64,000 nt of DNA from positions 1,662,082 to 1,726,081 of the forward strand of contig NZ_SJPF01000001.1 in the NCBI RefSeq assembly GCF_007859755.1, read 5' to 3'. Both the position numbers and the translations under genes were made by a program. Under the pieces are notes generated by a model that did no database searches, was not told the origin of the DNA, and saw only the letters and a program-made list of their open reading frames with translations. Of the stretch, positions 48,371-56,232 are shown piece after piece; the first letter of the stretch is position 1; every line of letters starts with the position of its first letter. The DNA is from Blastopirellula retiformator (GTDB lineage: Bacteria; Planctomycetota; Planctomycetia; Pirellulales; Pirellulaceae).

Positions 48371-48696
48371 CGGTTTGCTCCTCCCCAAGGGGCTGGGGTT
48401 TTGAAGCCGCCTATTGGAATTTCCCTGGATGAATATTTGCGGAGCCGGGAATGAGAAAACGAGGTGCAAACATTTGTCTCCAAATAACTCTTACCCTTAG
48501 ATCAAGAAATGCTTCCTTCAAGGTGGGGCTCGCTTCCGCTGTCACTGAGATCGCCCCAACTTCAAGCTCAAATAAGGAGCTGTTGGAGGAATGGTGGCCC
48601 ATATCCCTTGTTTAAGGCAGGGATCCCTCTAAAATACATGGGTTATTTGCTAATTGCGAAATTCCCTTCTTTTCTCACTGAATGAGGCCCTGTTCT
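48371..48696. other. AT-richer intergenic region between divergent lipoprotein and DUF1559 genes
   Basis: About 325 bp without a supported gene; the short open frames do not look coding. It contains a plus-strand promoter match at 48608-48635. I saw no other structure. Confidence 0.55.
48608..48635 (+). promoter_or_regulatory. putative sigma-70-type promoter of the DUF1559 gene
   Basis: TTGTTT, a 16-bp spacer and TAAAAT, about 60 bp upstream of ATG 48697. Pattern match only. Confidence 0.4.
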
Positions 48697-49677
48697 ATGA
48701 CTCGGAAACGTGGATTCACGTTGGTTGAACTGTTGGTCGTGATAGCCATTATCGGCGTGCTTATCGCCTTGCTATTGCCGGCTGTGCAACAGGCCCGTGA
48801 AGCGGCGCGGCGAATGGCCTGCAGCAACAACATGAAGCAGATGGGACTCGCGTTACATAACTATCACGATACGTTCGGAACGCTGCCGCCGGTTTCGGTC
48901 GCCCGACCTGGTAACACGTACCACGGCCCTTCCGCCTTCGTGATGGTGTTGCCGTTCATTGAGCAAACGAATCTCTACGATCAAATTAAGACCGCTTCGA
49001 GCAACTTCGGCGGTACGTTCTGGCTAGGTTCGAGCGGCGCTGCTGCGCTGCGAGGTGTGATGGACGGTCAAGCTGTGGAAGCTTATTGGTGTCCATCGAG
49101 CCCGCTGGAACGCTTCCGCGTTACTTCTACGTCGTACCCAGAATTGATTCCGCAGACCGACTACGTGCTGATGTCGGGCAGCGATTTGCATTCGACGACC
49201 GACACCAACGCCAGCGCCGCGAGCAGCTATTCCGACGGCGGCGTTTTTCGCAATCAGGTTGGCGTCAAAATTCGCGACATCACCGATGGCACTTCCAATA
49301 CCTTCGCCGTCGCCGAGCAGTCGGGCTTTACGACCGACGGAACGAACATGCAGTTTGACGCTCGCTCGGCGCCGTCGAGCGGTTGGGTGATGGGGTCGAA
49401 GTCGCAGTTGCGACCGACCGGAACGGCCGACTCCTGGTCAGCGGACGATCGCTGCTGGAACACGACGACGCTGCGTCAGGGGATCGGCACGAAGATTATT
49501 GGCGGCGGCTGGGCCAAAGGAGAGGCCTGCAACAAACCGGTTCAATCGGCGCATCCTGGCGGCACGCTGGTCGTCGTTTCGGACGCCTCGGTTCGATTCC
49601 TCCCTTCGACGACCGATCTGACCGTCGCCAAGCGACTGGCCGATCGAGACGACGGATACGCGGTGCAATTTCCGTAA
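48697..49677 (+). CDS. DUF1559 pseudopilin-like protein
   Basis: A 326-residue protein beginning with a type IV pilin-type leader: KRG before the cleavage site, then [20 protein letters not shown] as the hydrophobic N-terminal helix, and [20 protein letters not shown], the classic planctomycete DUF1559 start. The C-terminal part has the typical [17 protein letters not shown] ending. These proteins occur in dozens of copies per planctomycete genome and are presumed secreted or surface pseudopilins processed by an A24 peptidase such as the one at 27026. A small lipoprotein gene follows, a usual pairing. Confidence 0.93.
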   Translation: MTRKRGFTLVELLVVIAIIGVLIALLLPAVQQAREAARRMACSNNMKQMGLALHNYHDTFGTLPPVSVARPGNTYHGPSAFVMVLPFIEQTNLYDQIKTASSNFGGTFWLGSSGAAALRGVMDGQAVEAYWCPSSPLERFRVTSTSYPELIPQTDYVLMSGSDLHSTTDTNASAASSYSDGGVFRNQVGVKIRDITDGTSNTFAVAEQSGFTTDGTNMQFDARSAPSSGWVMGSKSQLRPTGTADSWSADDRCWNTTTLRQGIGTKIIGGGWAKGEACNKPVQSAHPGGTLVVVSDASVRFLPSTTDLTVAKRLADRDDGYAVQFP

Positions 49678-49707
49678 CGCCTGCAGACCGCGAAAGGAAC
49701 GAACAAG

Positions 49708-50097
49708 ATGGCCAGAATGTTGGTTTTGTTGCCGCTGCTGATACTGGTCGGCTGCGGCGAATCGGACGGAGTGAAACGCCTGACGGTGACCGGCACGGTC
49801 ACCTTCCAAGGAAAGCCGCTCACCGACGGCGGGATCTCGTTTGAAGATCCGACGACCGGCTATGCCGCCGCCAGCCAGTTCCAAGACGGCGCCTTTCAGG
49901 TGCAACTGCCGGTGGGCGAATACAAAGTGATGATCGAGCCGACGATGGTTGAAGTCCCCTCGCGAGACGGCAACTCGCCCCCGTCGCAACGCCCTTCGGT
50001 CGATCTGCCAAGAAAGTACTTCTCCGCCGCGACTACCGATCTAAAAGCGAAGGTCGCGGACGATTCGACCAACTTTGCGTTCGATCTGAAGAAATAG
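49708..50097 (+). CDS. small lipoprotein with carboxypeptidase-regulatory-like fold
   Basis: A 129-residue lipoprotein (lipobox LVGC, Cys16). The mature domain has VTGTVTFQGKPLTDGGISFE and PVGEYKVMIEP, the transthyretin/CarboxypepD_reg-like beta-sandwich pattern of proteins encoded after DUF1559 genes in planctomycetes. It starts 30 bp after the DUF1559 gene and should be in the same operon. Its last 57 bases overlap a possible convergent gene. Confidence 0.85.
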   Translation: MARMLVLLPLLILVGCGESDGVKRLTVTGTVTFQGKPLTDGGISFEDPTTGYAAASQFQDGAFQVQLPVGEYKVMIEPTMVEVPSRDGNSPPSQRPSVDLPRKYFSAATTDLKAKVADDSTNFAFDLKK

Positions 50098-50304
50098 CGT
50101 TCGCCGCACGTGAAGAGCCTGCTGCGAACTGCCAGTCACCGGCGATCTGATCGCCTCGAGATACCAGGCGTACAGTCCCACCCCGGTAATGACGCCGCCG
50201 ACCAGGCCGTAAAACTGCTGGGACCCGCTATTGGTCGCCAGCGCCGAACCGGCGAAAATGATCGAGCCCGCCAGCACGATGATCGAAGCGGAAACGATGT
50301 GCAT
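50041..50304 (-). CDS. possible small membrane protein, convergently overlapping
   Basis: An 87-residue open frame with two hydrophobic helices (about 5-23 and 31-48) and natural-looking codon use over the first 60 residues. The last 19 codons run antisense into the end of the lipoprotein gene and look less protein-like, so the original stop may have been lost. It lies downstream of the tRNA-Leu gene on the same strand. No family is recognised. Confidence 0.45.
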   Translation of the reverse strand: MHIVSASIIVLAGSIIFAGSALATNSGSQQFYGLVGGVITGVGLYAWYLEAIRSPVTGSSQQALHVRRTLFLQIERKVGRIVRDLRF

Positions 50305-50342
50305 CAGGGCGTGTCCTGTAGATTCTTCGCCAGTAAATCAAG

Positions 50343-50428
50343 TAGCCGAGGCGGGGCTCGAACCCGCACGGTGGTTTCCCACCACAGGATTTTAAATCCT
50401 GTGCGTCTGCCAATTTCGCCACTCGGCC
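50343..50428 (-). tRNA. tRNA-Leu (anticodon TAA)
   Basis: A class II tRNA folds on the minus strand: acceptor GGCCGAG against CTCGGCT, D-arm GCG/CGC, anticodon stem ACAGGA/TCCTGT with loop TTTAAAA (anticodon TAA), a long variable arm GGTGGGAAACCACC, T-arm GCGGG-TTCGAGC-CCCGC and discriminator A. CCA is not encoded. Confidence 0.95.
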
Positions 50429-50737
50429 GTGGTGCGGGATTGGAGGTCCCGGGCGCTCTCTGGATCCGACGGCGACTTGCTTGGCGGCCGCGCTGACTTG
50501 GCTTGCGCCGTGGGAAAATGTCGGAAGGTGTCGCTATTCTGGCGATCCTGGGCAATCGTCACAAGTATAGGCAGCGAATCAACTTTCCTTTCGTAAACCT
50601 GGCCCCAGTGCGGGTTGTACGGTTGCGGTGGTCCCCTCGATCTGCCGATAAGGGAATAGCAAACTGGCGGTTACGAGGCCGCAAATTCTCGCTAAACTAT
50701 CCGCTTTCGCAGGCATTCGCTATTGGGGGCGACAGGG
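50429..50737. other. intergenic region between divergent tRNA-Leu and DUF420 genes
   Basis: About 310 bp with no supported gene. It must hold the promoters of the tRNA (minus) and the DUF420 gene (plus); the minus strand has TATACT near 50569, but no clear -35. Confidence 0.5.
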
Positions 50738-51232
50738 ATGCTCACGCTGATCGCGCAAAACTATGGATTTCTGCCGACCCGTGGTTCGGTGATGCTCGAC
50801 TTCGTCTTTCTGGCGATGTTTGGGGTGATCGTCATTATGGGGGCCAGTATTGGGCTGGTTCGCTTTCGGCGAATGTACAATCTGCACAAATGGCTGCAGA
50901 TCATTCTCGGCGTGGTGCTGCTATTGGCGGTGCTGGCGTTTGAGGTCGATATGCGGTTTTTCACCAACTGGCGAGAACTGGCCGAGCCGTCGCCGTACTA
51001 CGCTTCGGGAACGGTCGACTGGAGTCTCTACATTCACTTGGCGTTCGCCATTCCGACCCCGCTACTCTGGGTCTACGTGATCGTGATGGCGGTTCGCAAA
51101 TTCCCGGCGCCGGTCATGCCCAACAGCTACAGCGATACGCACAAGTTCTGGGCCCGGATCGCGGCGATCGGAATGACGATGACTGCGGTGACGGGGTGGA
51201 TCTTTTACTATTTGGGGTTTGTGGCAAGCTAA
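50738..51232 (+). CDS. DUF420-like membrane protein (second copy in window)
   Basis: A 164-residue protein with four or five hydrophobic helices and His residues at positions matching DUF420 (LHKWLQIILG, HLAFAIPTPLLW, THKFWARIAAIG). It is not a close copy of the gene at 4010 but shares the pattern. No oxidase genes are adjacent here. ATG 50738 follows GGGGGCGACAGGG; TTG 50723 is possible. A long hairpin starts right after its stop. Confidence 0.65.
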   Translation: MLTLIAQNYGFLPTRGSVMLDFVFLAMFGVIVIMGASIGLVRFRRMYNLHKWLQIILGVVLLLAVLAFEVDMRFFTNWRELAEPSPYYASGTVDWSLYIHLAFAIPTPLLWVYVIVMAVRKFPAPVMPNSYSDTHKFWARIAAIGMTMTAVTGWIFYYLGFVAS

Positions 51233-51310
51233 GAAAGCGGAAAGCGGAAGAAGAGTTGGGCGAAGCCGATGTTGGCGTTCTCTCTCTCTTTTCCGCTCTC
51301 CGCTTTTCTT
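51233..51310. terminator. bidirectional terminator between convergent DUF420-like and leuA genes
   Basis: GAAAGCGGAAAGCGGAAGAA pairs with TTTTCCGCTCTCCGCTTTTC, about 20 bp with a few mismatches and a loop of about 35 nt. Runs of T lie within and after the arms in both directions. It fills the whole gap between the two stop codons. Confidence 0.65.
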
Positions 51311-52855
51311 CTAGGTGGCGGCAGCCGGTTTGGCCGCTTTCCAGCAGATGCGATTGACCGCGTCCAGGATCGCCAGGACGGTCGACTCGACGGTATCAGT
51401 CGAGACGCCGCGACCGCGGAAGATCGAACCTTCGTGCTCGATGTCGACGGTCACGGTTCCTTGCGCATCGCGGCCCAAGGTGGCGCTGCGGACCTGGAAG
51501 TCTTTGCAGTTCAGCTTGACGCCGGTGATCCGTTCGACCGCCCAGAAGGCGGCGTCGATCGGGCCGTCTCCTTCGGCGACTTCGGCCGAATGCTCTTCGC
51601 CGGCATGCTTCAGCGTCATTTTGACGTTCGGCTGGCGTTTGGTGCCGGAAGAAACCTCGAGCGAGACGAGCGACCATTCCTTGGTCAGATCGCTGCCGCG
51701 GATCTGTTGTTCGCAGAGGGCCGAAATATCGCCGTCGTAGATATCCTTCTTCTTGTCGGCCAACTCTTTGAACTTTTCAAAGACGACCTGCAACTGCTCG
51801 CCGCTGAGGTGATAGCCGAGCCCTTTCGCCCGATCGGCCAACGCGGCGCGGCCGCTATGTTTGCCGAGCACCAGGTCGGTCTTGGCGAAACCAACGTCTT
51901 CGGGACGCATGATTTCGTAGGTGGTCGGCTCTTTCAGCATCCCGTCTTGGTGAATGCCGGACTCATGCGCGAACGCATTGCGACCGACGATCGCCTTGTT
52001 GCGCTGCACCTGCATGCCGGTGACGCTCGATACCAAGCGGCTGGTCGGGACGAGACGCTCGGTGTTGATGCGGGTATCGACCTTGTAGTAGTCGTGGCGA
52101 GTCCGCATCGCCATCACGATTTCTTCCAACGCACAGTTGCCGGCTCGTTCGCCGATGCCGTTGATCGTACATTCGATCTGACCGGCGCCCGCTTCGACGG
52201 CGGCCAAACTGTTGGCGACCGCCAAGCCCAGGTCGTTGTGGCAGTGAACCGCAATGACGGCGTCGCCGATGTTCGGTACCCGATTGACCAAGTCGCTGAT
52301 GACGCGACCCATGTGGGTTGGCGTGGCGTAGCCGACGGTATCGGGAATGTTGACGGTGGTGGCGCCCGCTTTGATCGCCTCTTCGACGACGCGGCAGAGG
52401 AAGTCAGGCTCGGTTCGAGCGGCGTCTTCCGGCGAGAATTCAACATCGTCGCAATAGCTGGCCGCTCGCGAGACTCCTTCGATCGCCCGGGCGGCGATTT
52501 CGTCGGGGGTCATCTTCAGTTTGAACTCGCGATGGATCGCGCTGGTAGCGAGAAATACATGGATCCGGGGAGACTTGGCGGTCTTGAGCGCTTCCCAGGC
52601 CCGGTCGATGTCACGCTCGTTGCAGCGAGCCAAGCCGCAGATCGTGGCGCCGCGGATGTTGCTGGCGATTTCATGAACCGCTTCAAAGTCGCCGGGCGAG
52701 GCGATCGGGAAGCCGGCCTCGATGATGTCGACTCCCAGGTCGACCAGCGCCTGGGCGATCTCCATCTTCTCGGGCAAGTTCATGCTGGCGCCGGGAGATT
52801 GCTCGCCGTCGCGGAGCGTGGTGTCAAAGATCTTGATGGTGCGTTCGTTGGACAT
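51311..52855 (-). CDS. leuA: 2-isopropylmalate synthase
   Basis: A 514-residue LeuA, which condenses acetyl-CoA with 2-ketoisovalerate as the first committed step to leucine. The HMGL-like barrel has FDTTLRDGEQSPGASM at the start, AVHCHNDLGLAVAN with the metal His residues, and NGIGERAGNCALEE. The C-terminal part (about 390-505) is the LeuA regulatory domain for leucine feedback, with EVAEGDGPIDAAF. ATG 52855 gives the normal family start. A leucine-rich leader ORF and terminator lie 155-290 bp upstream (53010-53142), so expression is probably attenuated by leucine. Confidence 0.95.
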   Translation of the reverse strand: MSNERTIKIFDTTLRDGEQSPGASMNLPEKMEIAQALVDLGVDIIEAGFPIASPGDFEAVHEIASNIRGATICGLARCNERDIDRAWEALKTAKSPRIHVFLATSAIHREFKLKMTPDEIAARAIEGVSRAASYCDDVEFSPEDAARTEPDFLCRVVEEAIKAGATTVNIPDTVGYATPTHMGRVISDLVNRVPNIGDAVIAVHCHNDLGLAVANSLAAVEAGAGQIECTINGIGERAGNCALEEIVMAMRTRHDYYKVDTRINTERLVPTSRLVSSVTGMQVQRNKAIVGRNAFAHESGIHQDGMLKEPTTYEIMRPEDVGFAKTDLVLGKHSGRAALADRAKGLGYHLSGEQLQVVFEKFKELADKKKDIYDGDISALCEQQIRGSDLTKEWSLVSLEVSSGTKRQPNVKMTLKHAGEEHSAEVAEGDGPIDAAFWAVERITGVKLNCKDFQVRSATLGRDAQGTVTVDIEHEGSIFRGRGVSTDTVESTVLAILDAVNRICWKAAKPAAAT

Positions 52856-53009
52856 GGTATCTCGGTAAACCTGACGTAGGTGGATATTCTAATAATGTAT
52901 CGAATCGGCGGGCCGGCCGGGCGCCGGCGCGGTTAGCAGCAGGCCGCCGCGACCGCCGAAGCGGATGGCGTCAGGGTTAAAATGGGTAAACATTAGTCGT
53001 GAATCCAAT

Positions 53010-53048
53010 AAAAAAGCCCCAGGTCCTGTTTGGGGGCCTGGGGCTTTT
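53010..53048 (-). terminator. intrinsic terminator in the leuA leader (attenuator)
   Basis: GCCCCAGG (53016-53023) pairs with CCTGGGGC (53037-53044), extended by A/T pairs on both sides to 12 bp; loop 13 nt. On the minus strand a T6 run follows. It stands 40 nt after the leader-peptide stop and about 155 nt before the leuA ATG. Confidence 0.88.
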
Positions 53049-53088
53049 GATCAATTTGGTTTGATGCAAACGCTGCGTACGCTTTCCC

Positions 53089-53142
53089 CTACGGCCGAAG
53101 ACCGGCTAGTAGTAGGAGCGGTAATAGCGAAATGCAGGGCAT
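53089..53142 (-). CDS. leucine-rich leader peptide of leuA
   Basis: A 17-codon open frame on the minus strand encodes MPCISLLPLLLLAGLRP. Seven of 17 residues are Leu, six of them in a seven-codon stretch interrupted by one Pro, and four of the seven codons are CTA. It is followed by a stop, 40 nt, an intrinsic terminator and then leuA. That order is the known arrangement of ribosome-mediated attenuation: scarce charged tRNA-Leu stalls the ribosome and prevents the terminator. No ribosome site is clear before the ATG. Confidence 0.7.
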   Translation of the reverse strand: MPCISLLPLLLLAGLRP

Positions 53143-53411
53143 CGGGATTTTCTATTGGTTTTGGGCTACAAAAGTAGTCAAGCTTCTGTACGGACTGTAG
53201 CTGCGCCACAAGGTTCAGTCAACCGGCAACCCCCGGGACCAGCGGCCCCAAACCGCGAATTCACAAGACCTTAAGACTTGTTCGGCGGTGCGGGAAACCC
53301 TATTTTTCGCAATCCGGAAGGTGATAGCAGGCCAAATCAACCTAGGATTGCTGGCGAAGCGGGCGATAGAATTATCGCCACGGTAGAAGGAAACAGGAAG
53401 GAGCTTCCCGC

Positions 53412-53651
53412 GTGCCGGGCGATTCCATAGATCTGAGCAGCGATCCCAATCCGCGCCCGGCGTCTGCGCCAGCTGGCTCGAAACGCCGCGATTTTTTGGG
53501 GATTCAGTTCTCCTGCTGCAGCATCTACGTCCGGATCTACAAAAATCGGGAAGGGACCCACTACGAGGGAAACTGCCCCAAGTGCTATCGCGCGGTCCGA
53601 TTTGAAATTGGTTCTGGAGGAAGCGACTCTCGCTTCTATACTGCGTATTGA
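53412..53651 (+). CDS. small zinc-ribbon-like protein, conserved in planctomycetes
   Basis: A 79-residue protein with a disordered N-terminal third and a compact domain (about 27-79) containing CC (35-36) and CPKC (55-58), compatible with a zinc ribbon, followed by AVRFEIGSGGSDSRFYTAY. I recall similar small planctomycete proteins without known function. The start is GTG 53412. The 161-residue gene starts 102 bp downstream on the same strand. Confidence 0.65.
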   Translation: MPGDSIDLSSDPNPRPASAPAGSKRRDFLGIQFSCCSIYVRIYKNREGTHYEGNCPKCYRAVRFEIGSGGSDSRFYTAY

Positions 53652-53753
53652 ACGACTTTCGCCGATTGCGTACTATCTGCCGCCGCCCAAGATTGGGCGA
53701 CGCCCAGAATTTCGCCAGCTTTCGTCCGACAAGCGTCCGCGCAATACAGCCTT

Positions 53754-54239
53754 ATGATGGATTTTGAAGTTCAGCGGTGCACACGCCGCTGTGCTGCGAC
53801 AGATCGAGAGCTTTCGCCAGGAGAAACGATATACTCGGTCCTGGTTCGAGATGGCGCCGAGGTTGTGCGCCAAGACTATTCTACCGAAGCCTGGGAAGGC
53901 GCTCCGGAAGGCGCCGTTGGCTGGTGGAAGTCGGAGTTGCCCAGCGGCAAGTCGCGCGGCCCCGATTGGGCGCCCAGCGACGTGATGCTCGACTACTTCG
54001 AAAGTCTGGCCGAAGATCCGACCAAAGAAGACGTCCGGTACGTAATGGCGCTGTTGATGATCCGCCGCAAGATTTTGCGGCTGGAGGATGCCGACGGAGA
54101 AGGGGAGGGACCAGAGAAACTGCTCGTCTACAGCTCGAAACGCGAGATGCAGTACGAAGTGCCAGTTGCCGATCCCAGTGCGGCGAGGATCGCCGAGATA
54201 CAAACCGAAGTTGCAAAGTTACTCGATTCGGCGGCGTAG
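53754..54239 (+). CDS. conserved hypothetical protein (CxxxxR...PGE type)
   Basis: A 161-residue cytoplasmic protein with an N-terminal Cys pattern (RCTRRCAATDRELSPGE), GWWKSELPSG in the middle, and DVRYVMALLMIRRKILRLED, a helix seen in a planctomycete hypothetical family. No enzyme motif is present. ATG 53754 or 53757 could start. The next gene, a lipoprotein, begins 18 bp after the stop, so the two are probably co-transcribed. Confidence 0.7.
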   Translation: MMDFEVQRCTRRCAATDRELSPGETIYSVLVRDGAEVVRQDYSTEAWEGAPEGAVGWWKSELPSGKSRGPDWAPSDVMLDYFESLAEDPTKEDVRYVMALLMIRRKILRLEDADGEGEGPEKLLVYSSKREMQYEVPVADPSAARIAEIQTEVAKLLDSAA

Positions 54240-54257
54240 CGCCGTCGAGCGAAAGGC

Positions 54258-55379
54258 ATGGAAGCCGTGTACGCGAAAACCTTCTGGCTGCTCTTATGGA
54301 GTGGTCTTCTCTGCATGTCGATGGGCGCGGGATGCCCTTCCATGCTACGGCCGATGCCGGTCAACAATGCGCCGATCGCCTTCGCCACCGAGCCGACCCT
54401 GGATCAGCTGATCGCCCAGGTTAATGGCAACACCATGCGAGTGCAGACGGCGGAAACGACTGGCTCGACCATTTCGATCCATGGCCTGCCGGCAATTCGG
54501 GCGAACATCTCGATGGCGCCGCCGCGCAACTTTCGCCTGACCGGCGAAGCCGCTTTGATGGGCCAGGTGCTCGACTTTGGCAGCAACGACGAAGAGTTTT
54601 GGGCTTGGACGACCGCCGACGGTTGGCCGGGGCTCGTCTATTGTCGTCACGATCAGTACCAATACAGTTCCGCCAGGCAGCTGTTGCCGGTGGAACCAAC
54701 CTGGATCTCTCAGGCGATGGGCCTGGTCTACTTCGAGCCGGGAGGCAACCACCAGGGACCGTTCCCCACCACGGACGGCAACCTCGAGGTTCGTACGATC
54801 GTCAACAGTCCCAGCGGCACGATCACCAAAAGCACGATCATCGACAAGACGTACGGCTTTGTGCTGCAGCAACATGTCTATGATCAGGCGGGCAACACGC
54901 TCGCCTCGGCGCTCGCATCGGCTCATCGCTTTGATCCGACGACCGGCGTATCGATGCCGCACCGCATCGACTTGAAACTGCCGCCGGCACAGATGGAGTT
55001 CACGATCAACGTCTACGACTATCGGATCAATCAGCCGATGACGTCGGGCAACGTCTTTGTGAAGCCGCAGCGCAGCGACGCGCGAGCGATTGACCTAGCC
55101 AACATGAACCTGCAGATGATGCAGCCAGGCGCCGCTCCGCCGACCGGCGCGACGAACGTTTCGCCTGGCTTTATCCCCGCGGGCGGTAATTACCAGGCTC
55201 AGCCGCAGCCCGGCTATCAAACGCCGTCGCAATCGCCTTACCAGGTTCAGCCCTACAATCAGATGCCGCCGCAGTCGGGCGTGCCGGTGAACACGATGCC
55301 GCGGCAACCGGCGGTCAACTACTTGCCGCAGGCGCAGTACGATACGCCAAAGATGCGGGGCTTTGACGTGCGGCGGTAG
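54258..55379 (+). CDS. putative outer-membrane lipoprotein, LolA-like core and Pro/Gln tail
   Basis: A 373-residue lipoprotein (lipobox MGAGC, Cys26). Residues about 45-280 are beta-rich with repeated short strands, as in LolA/LolB or DUF-type planctomycete lipoproteins (EPTLDQLIAQVNGNTMRVQT near the start). Residues about 295-365 are Pro/Gln/Tyr-rich (YQAQPQPGYQTPSQSPYQ) and probably disordered. It is the last gene of the small operon with the 161-residue protein. Confidence 0.65.
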   Translation: MEAVYAKTFWLLLWSGLLCMSMGAGCPSMLRPMPVNNAPIAFATEPTLDQLIAQVNGNTMRVQTAETTGSTISIHGLPAIRANISMAPPRNFRLTGEAALMGQVLDFGSNDEEFWAWTTADGWPGLVYCRHDQYQYSSARQLLPVEPTWISQAMGLVYFEPGGNHQGPFPTTDGNLEVRTIVNSPSGTITKSTIIDKTYGFVLQQHVYDQAGNTLASALASAHRFDPTTGVSMPHRIDLKLPPAQMEFTINVYDYRINQPMTSGNVFVKPQRSDARAIDLANMNLQMMQPGAAPPTGATNVSPGFIPAGGNYQAQPQPGYQTPSQSPYQVQPYNQMPPQSGVPVNTMPRQPAVNYLPQAQYDTPKMRGFDVRR

Positions 55380-55446
55380 ATCGCAGAGTCACGGTGACAG
55401 ATCGATTCGCCCGGTGTTGATATTCTGCGGTTTGGCGTTGATGTAG

Positions 55447-55887
55447 TTAGATGCCGAATTCCTGCAGTTTGGCGATCGCCATTTGGACGATGGAATAGTC
55501 CTCGCCAAAATCCTCCATCTGCCGCTCGATCTCGTGCTGGATTACGTCCGCCGGAAAATCGGGGGGTTGGACATCCAGGTAGCACTTGCCAAAATCTGGT
55601 AGGTAGGGTGGTCGGACGACGCTCATCTCGATGACGCGAAGCGATTCGTGGTAATATTGCAATTCCGGTATGGCGAAAATGCTTATGCGAAAGCAGCCTG
55701 TTTCCGCAAGGCGTTGGTAACAGCCAAGCTCATTCCGGAATTGACGCTCTCGCTGAAAAACCTTTACGGCAGATAAGACATTCGTCTGAAAGACGGAACC
55801 GTCCGTACCATGCCCCAAGCGGTTTTCGATTTTGATGCCTCGCAGTGCCGAATAGCTCTGAATCGTTTCTTCCAAGGAATTTTCCAT
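55447..55887 (-). CDS. compressed protein-kinase-like protein (N-lobe plus DFG-like motif)
   Basis: A 146-residue protein. Residues about 22-60 read like a kinase N-lobe: a Gly-rich loop LGHGTDGSVFQT, a VAIK-type Lys in SAVKVF, and Glu in RNELGCYQRL as a possible helix-C Glu. After a hinge-like RVIEMSVVRPPYLP comes DFGKCYLD, which resembles the metal-binding DFG. The HRD catalytic loop and the C-lobe are absent. It may bind nucleotide without being an active kinase. Its ATG overlaps the ATG of the divergent 86-residue gene. Local GC is lower than in neighbouring genes. Confidence 0.7.
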   Translation of the reverse strand: MENSLEETIQSYSALRGIKIENRLGHGTDGSVFQTNVLSAVKVFQRERQFRNELGCYQRLAETGCFRISIFAIPELQYYHESLRVIEMSVVRPPYLPDFGKCYLDVQPPDFPADVIQHEIERQMEDFGEDYSIVQMAIAKLQEFGI

Positions 55888-56146
55888 GAGTACGCTTTCA
55901 CGTGACGGCAGCCATTCGGCAGTTGTGGAAATTCGACTCGAAATTTCAGGCGAGGTAGTGGAAGTAGCTCAGGCAAGCGAGACCTCATTGATTCTATGCG
56001 AACCGTTGGAGATCGCTCAGCCATGCTATGGCGTCGTTTTCGTCACGGTTGACGGTGAAGAGTTTCGCCGAGATGTATTTTTCTACGAAGGGATCTCGAA
56101 ATCTAGCCTGCGAGCATCCTATAGGTTGGAAGCGGAAAAAGTGTAG
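55886..56146 (+). CDS. small unknown protein, divergent partner of the kinase-like gene
   Basis: An 86-residue acidic protein with no Cys-rich motif, helix or signal. It looks like a small beta domain (AVVEIRLEISGEVVEVAQAS, YGVVFVTVDGEEFRRDVFFY). I believe similar small proteins sit next to the kinase-like family, but no function is known to me. The start codons of the two genes share the four bases CATG, so either gene's promoter must lie inside the other. GC is as low as in its partner. Confidence 0.6.
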   Translation: MSTLSRDGSHSAVVEIRLEISGEVVEVAQASETSLILCEPLEIAQPCYGVVFVTVDGEEFRRDVFFYEGISKSSLRASYRLEAEKV

Positions 56147-56232
56147 TTGTCACCGCATTCTAGCTTCCCCCGCTTGGCTCTATTATCCTGGGAAGAACTC
56201 AAGCCCACCTTGTTCCCCTCGGAGCCCCGCCC

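Larger units (their letters stand above)
52856..53411. other. leuA leader region and intergenic region to the zinc-ribbon gene
   Basis: About 555 bp. The part up to 53142 holds the leucine-rich leader ORF and its terminator (listed separately) and the leuA 5' leader. On the minus strand TTGACT (53176-53181) could be a -35 for the leader, but no good -10 sits at the right distance. From about 53200 to 53411 I see no gene or clear structure. Confidence 0.6.

Noticed and set aside
51269-52879. Long plus-strand frame (about 536 codons) opposite leuA
   Set aside because: It is the antisense of a well-conserved enzyme; the residues are what reverse-complemented GC-rich codons give.
52925-52950. 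CTGCTGCTA run just upstream of leuA as the attenuator Leu codons
   Set aside because: It lies after the terminator and close to the leuA start, so it cannot control that hairpin.
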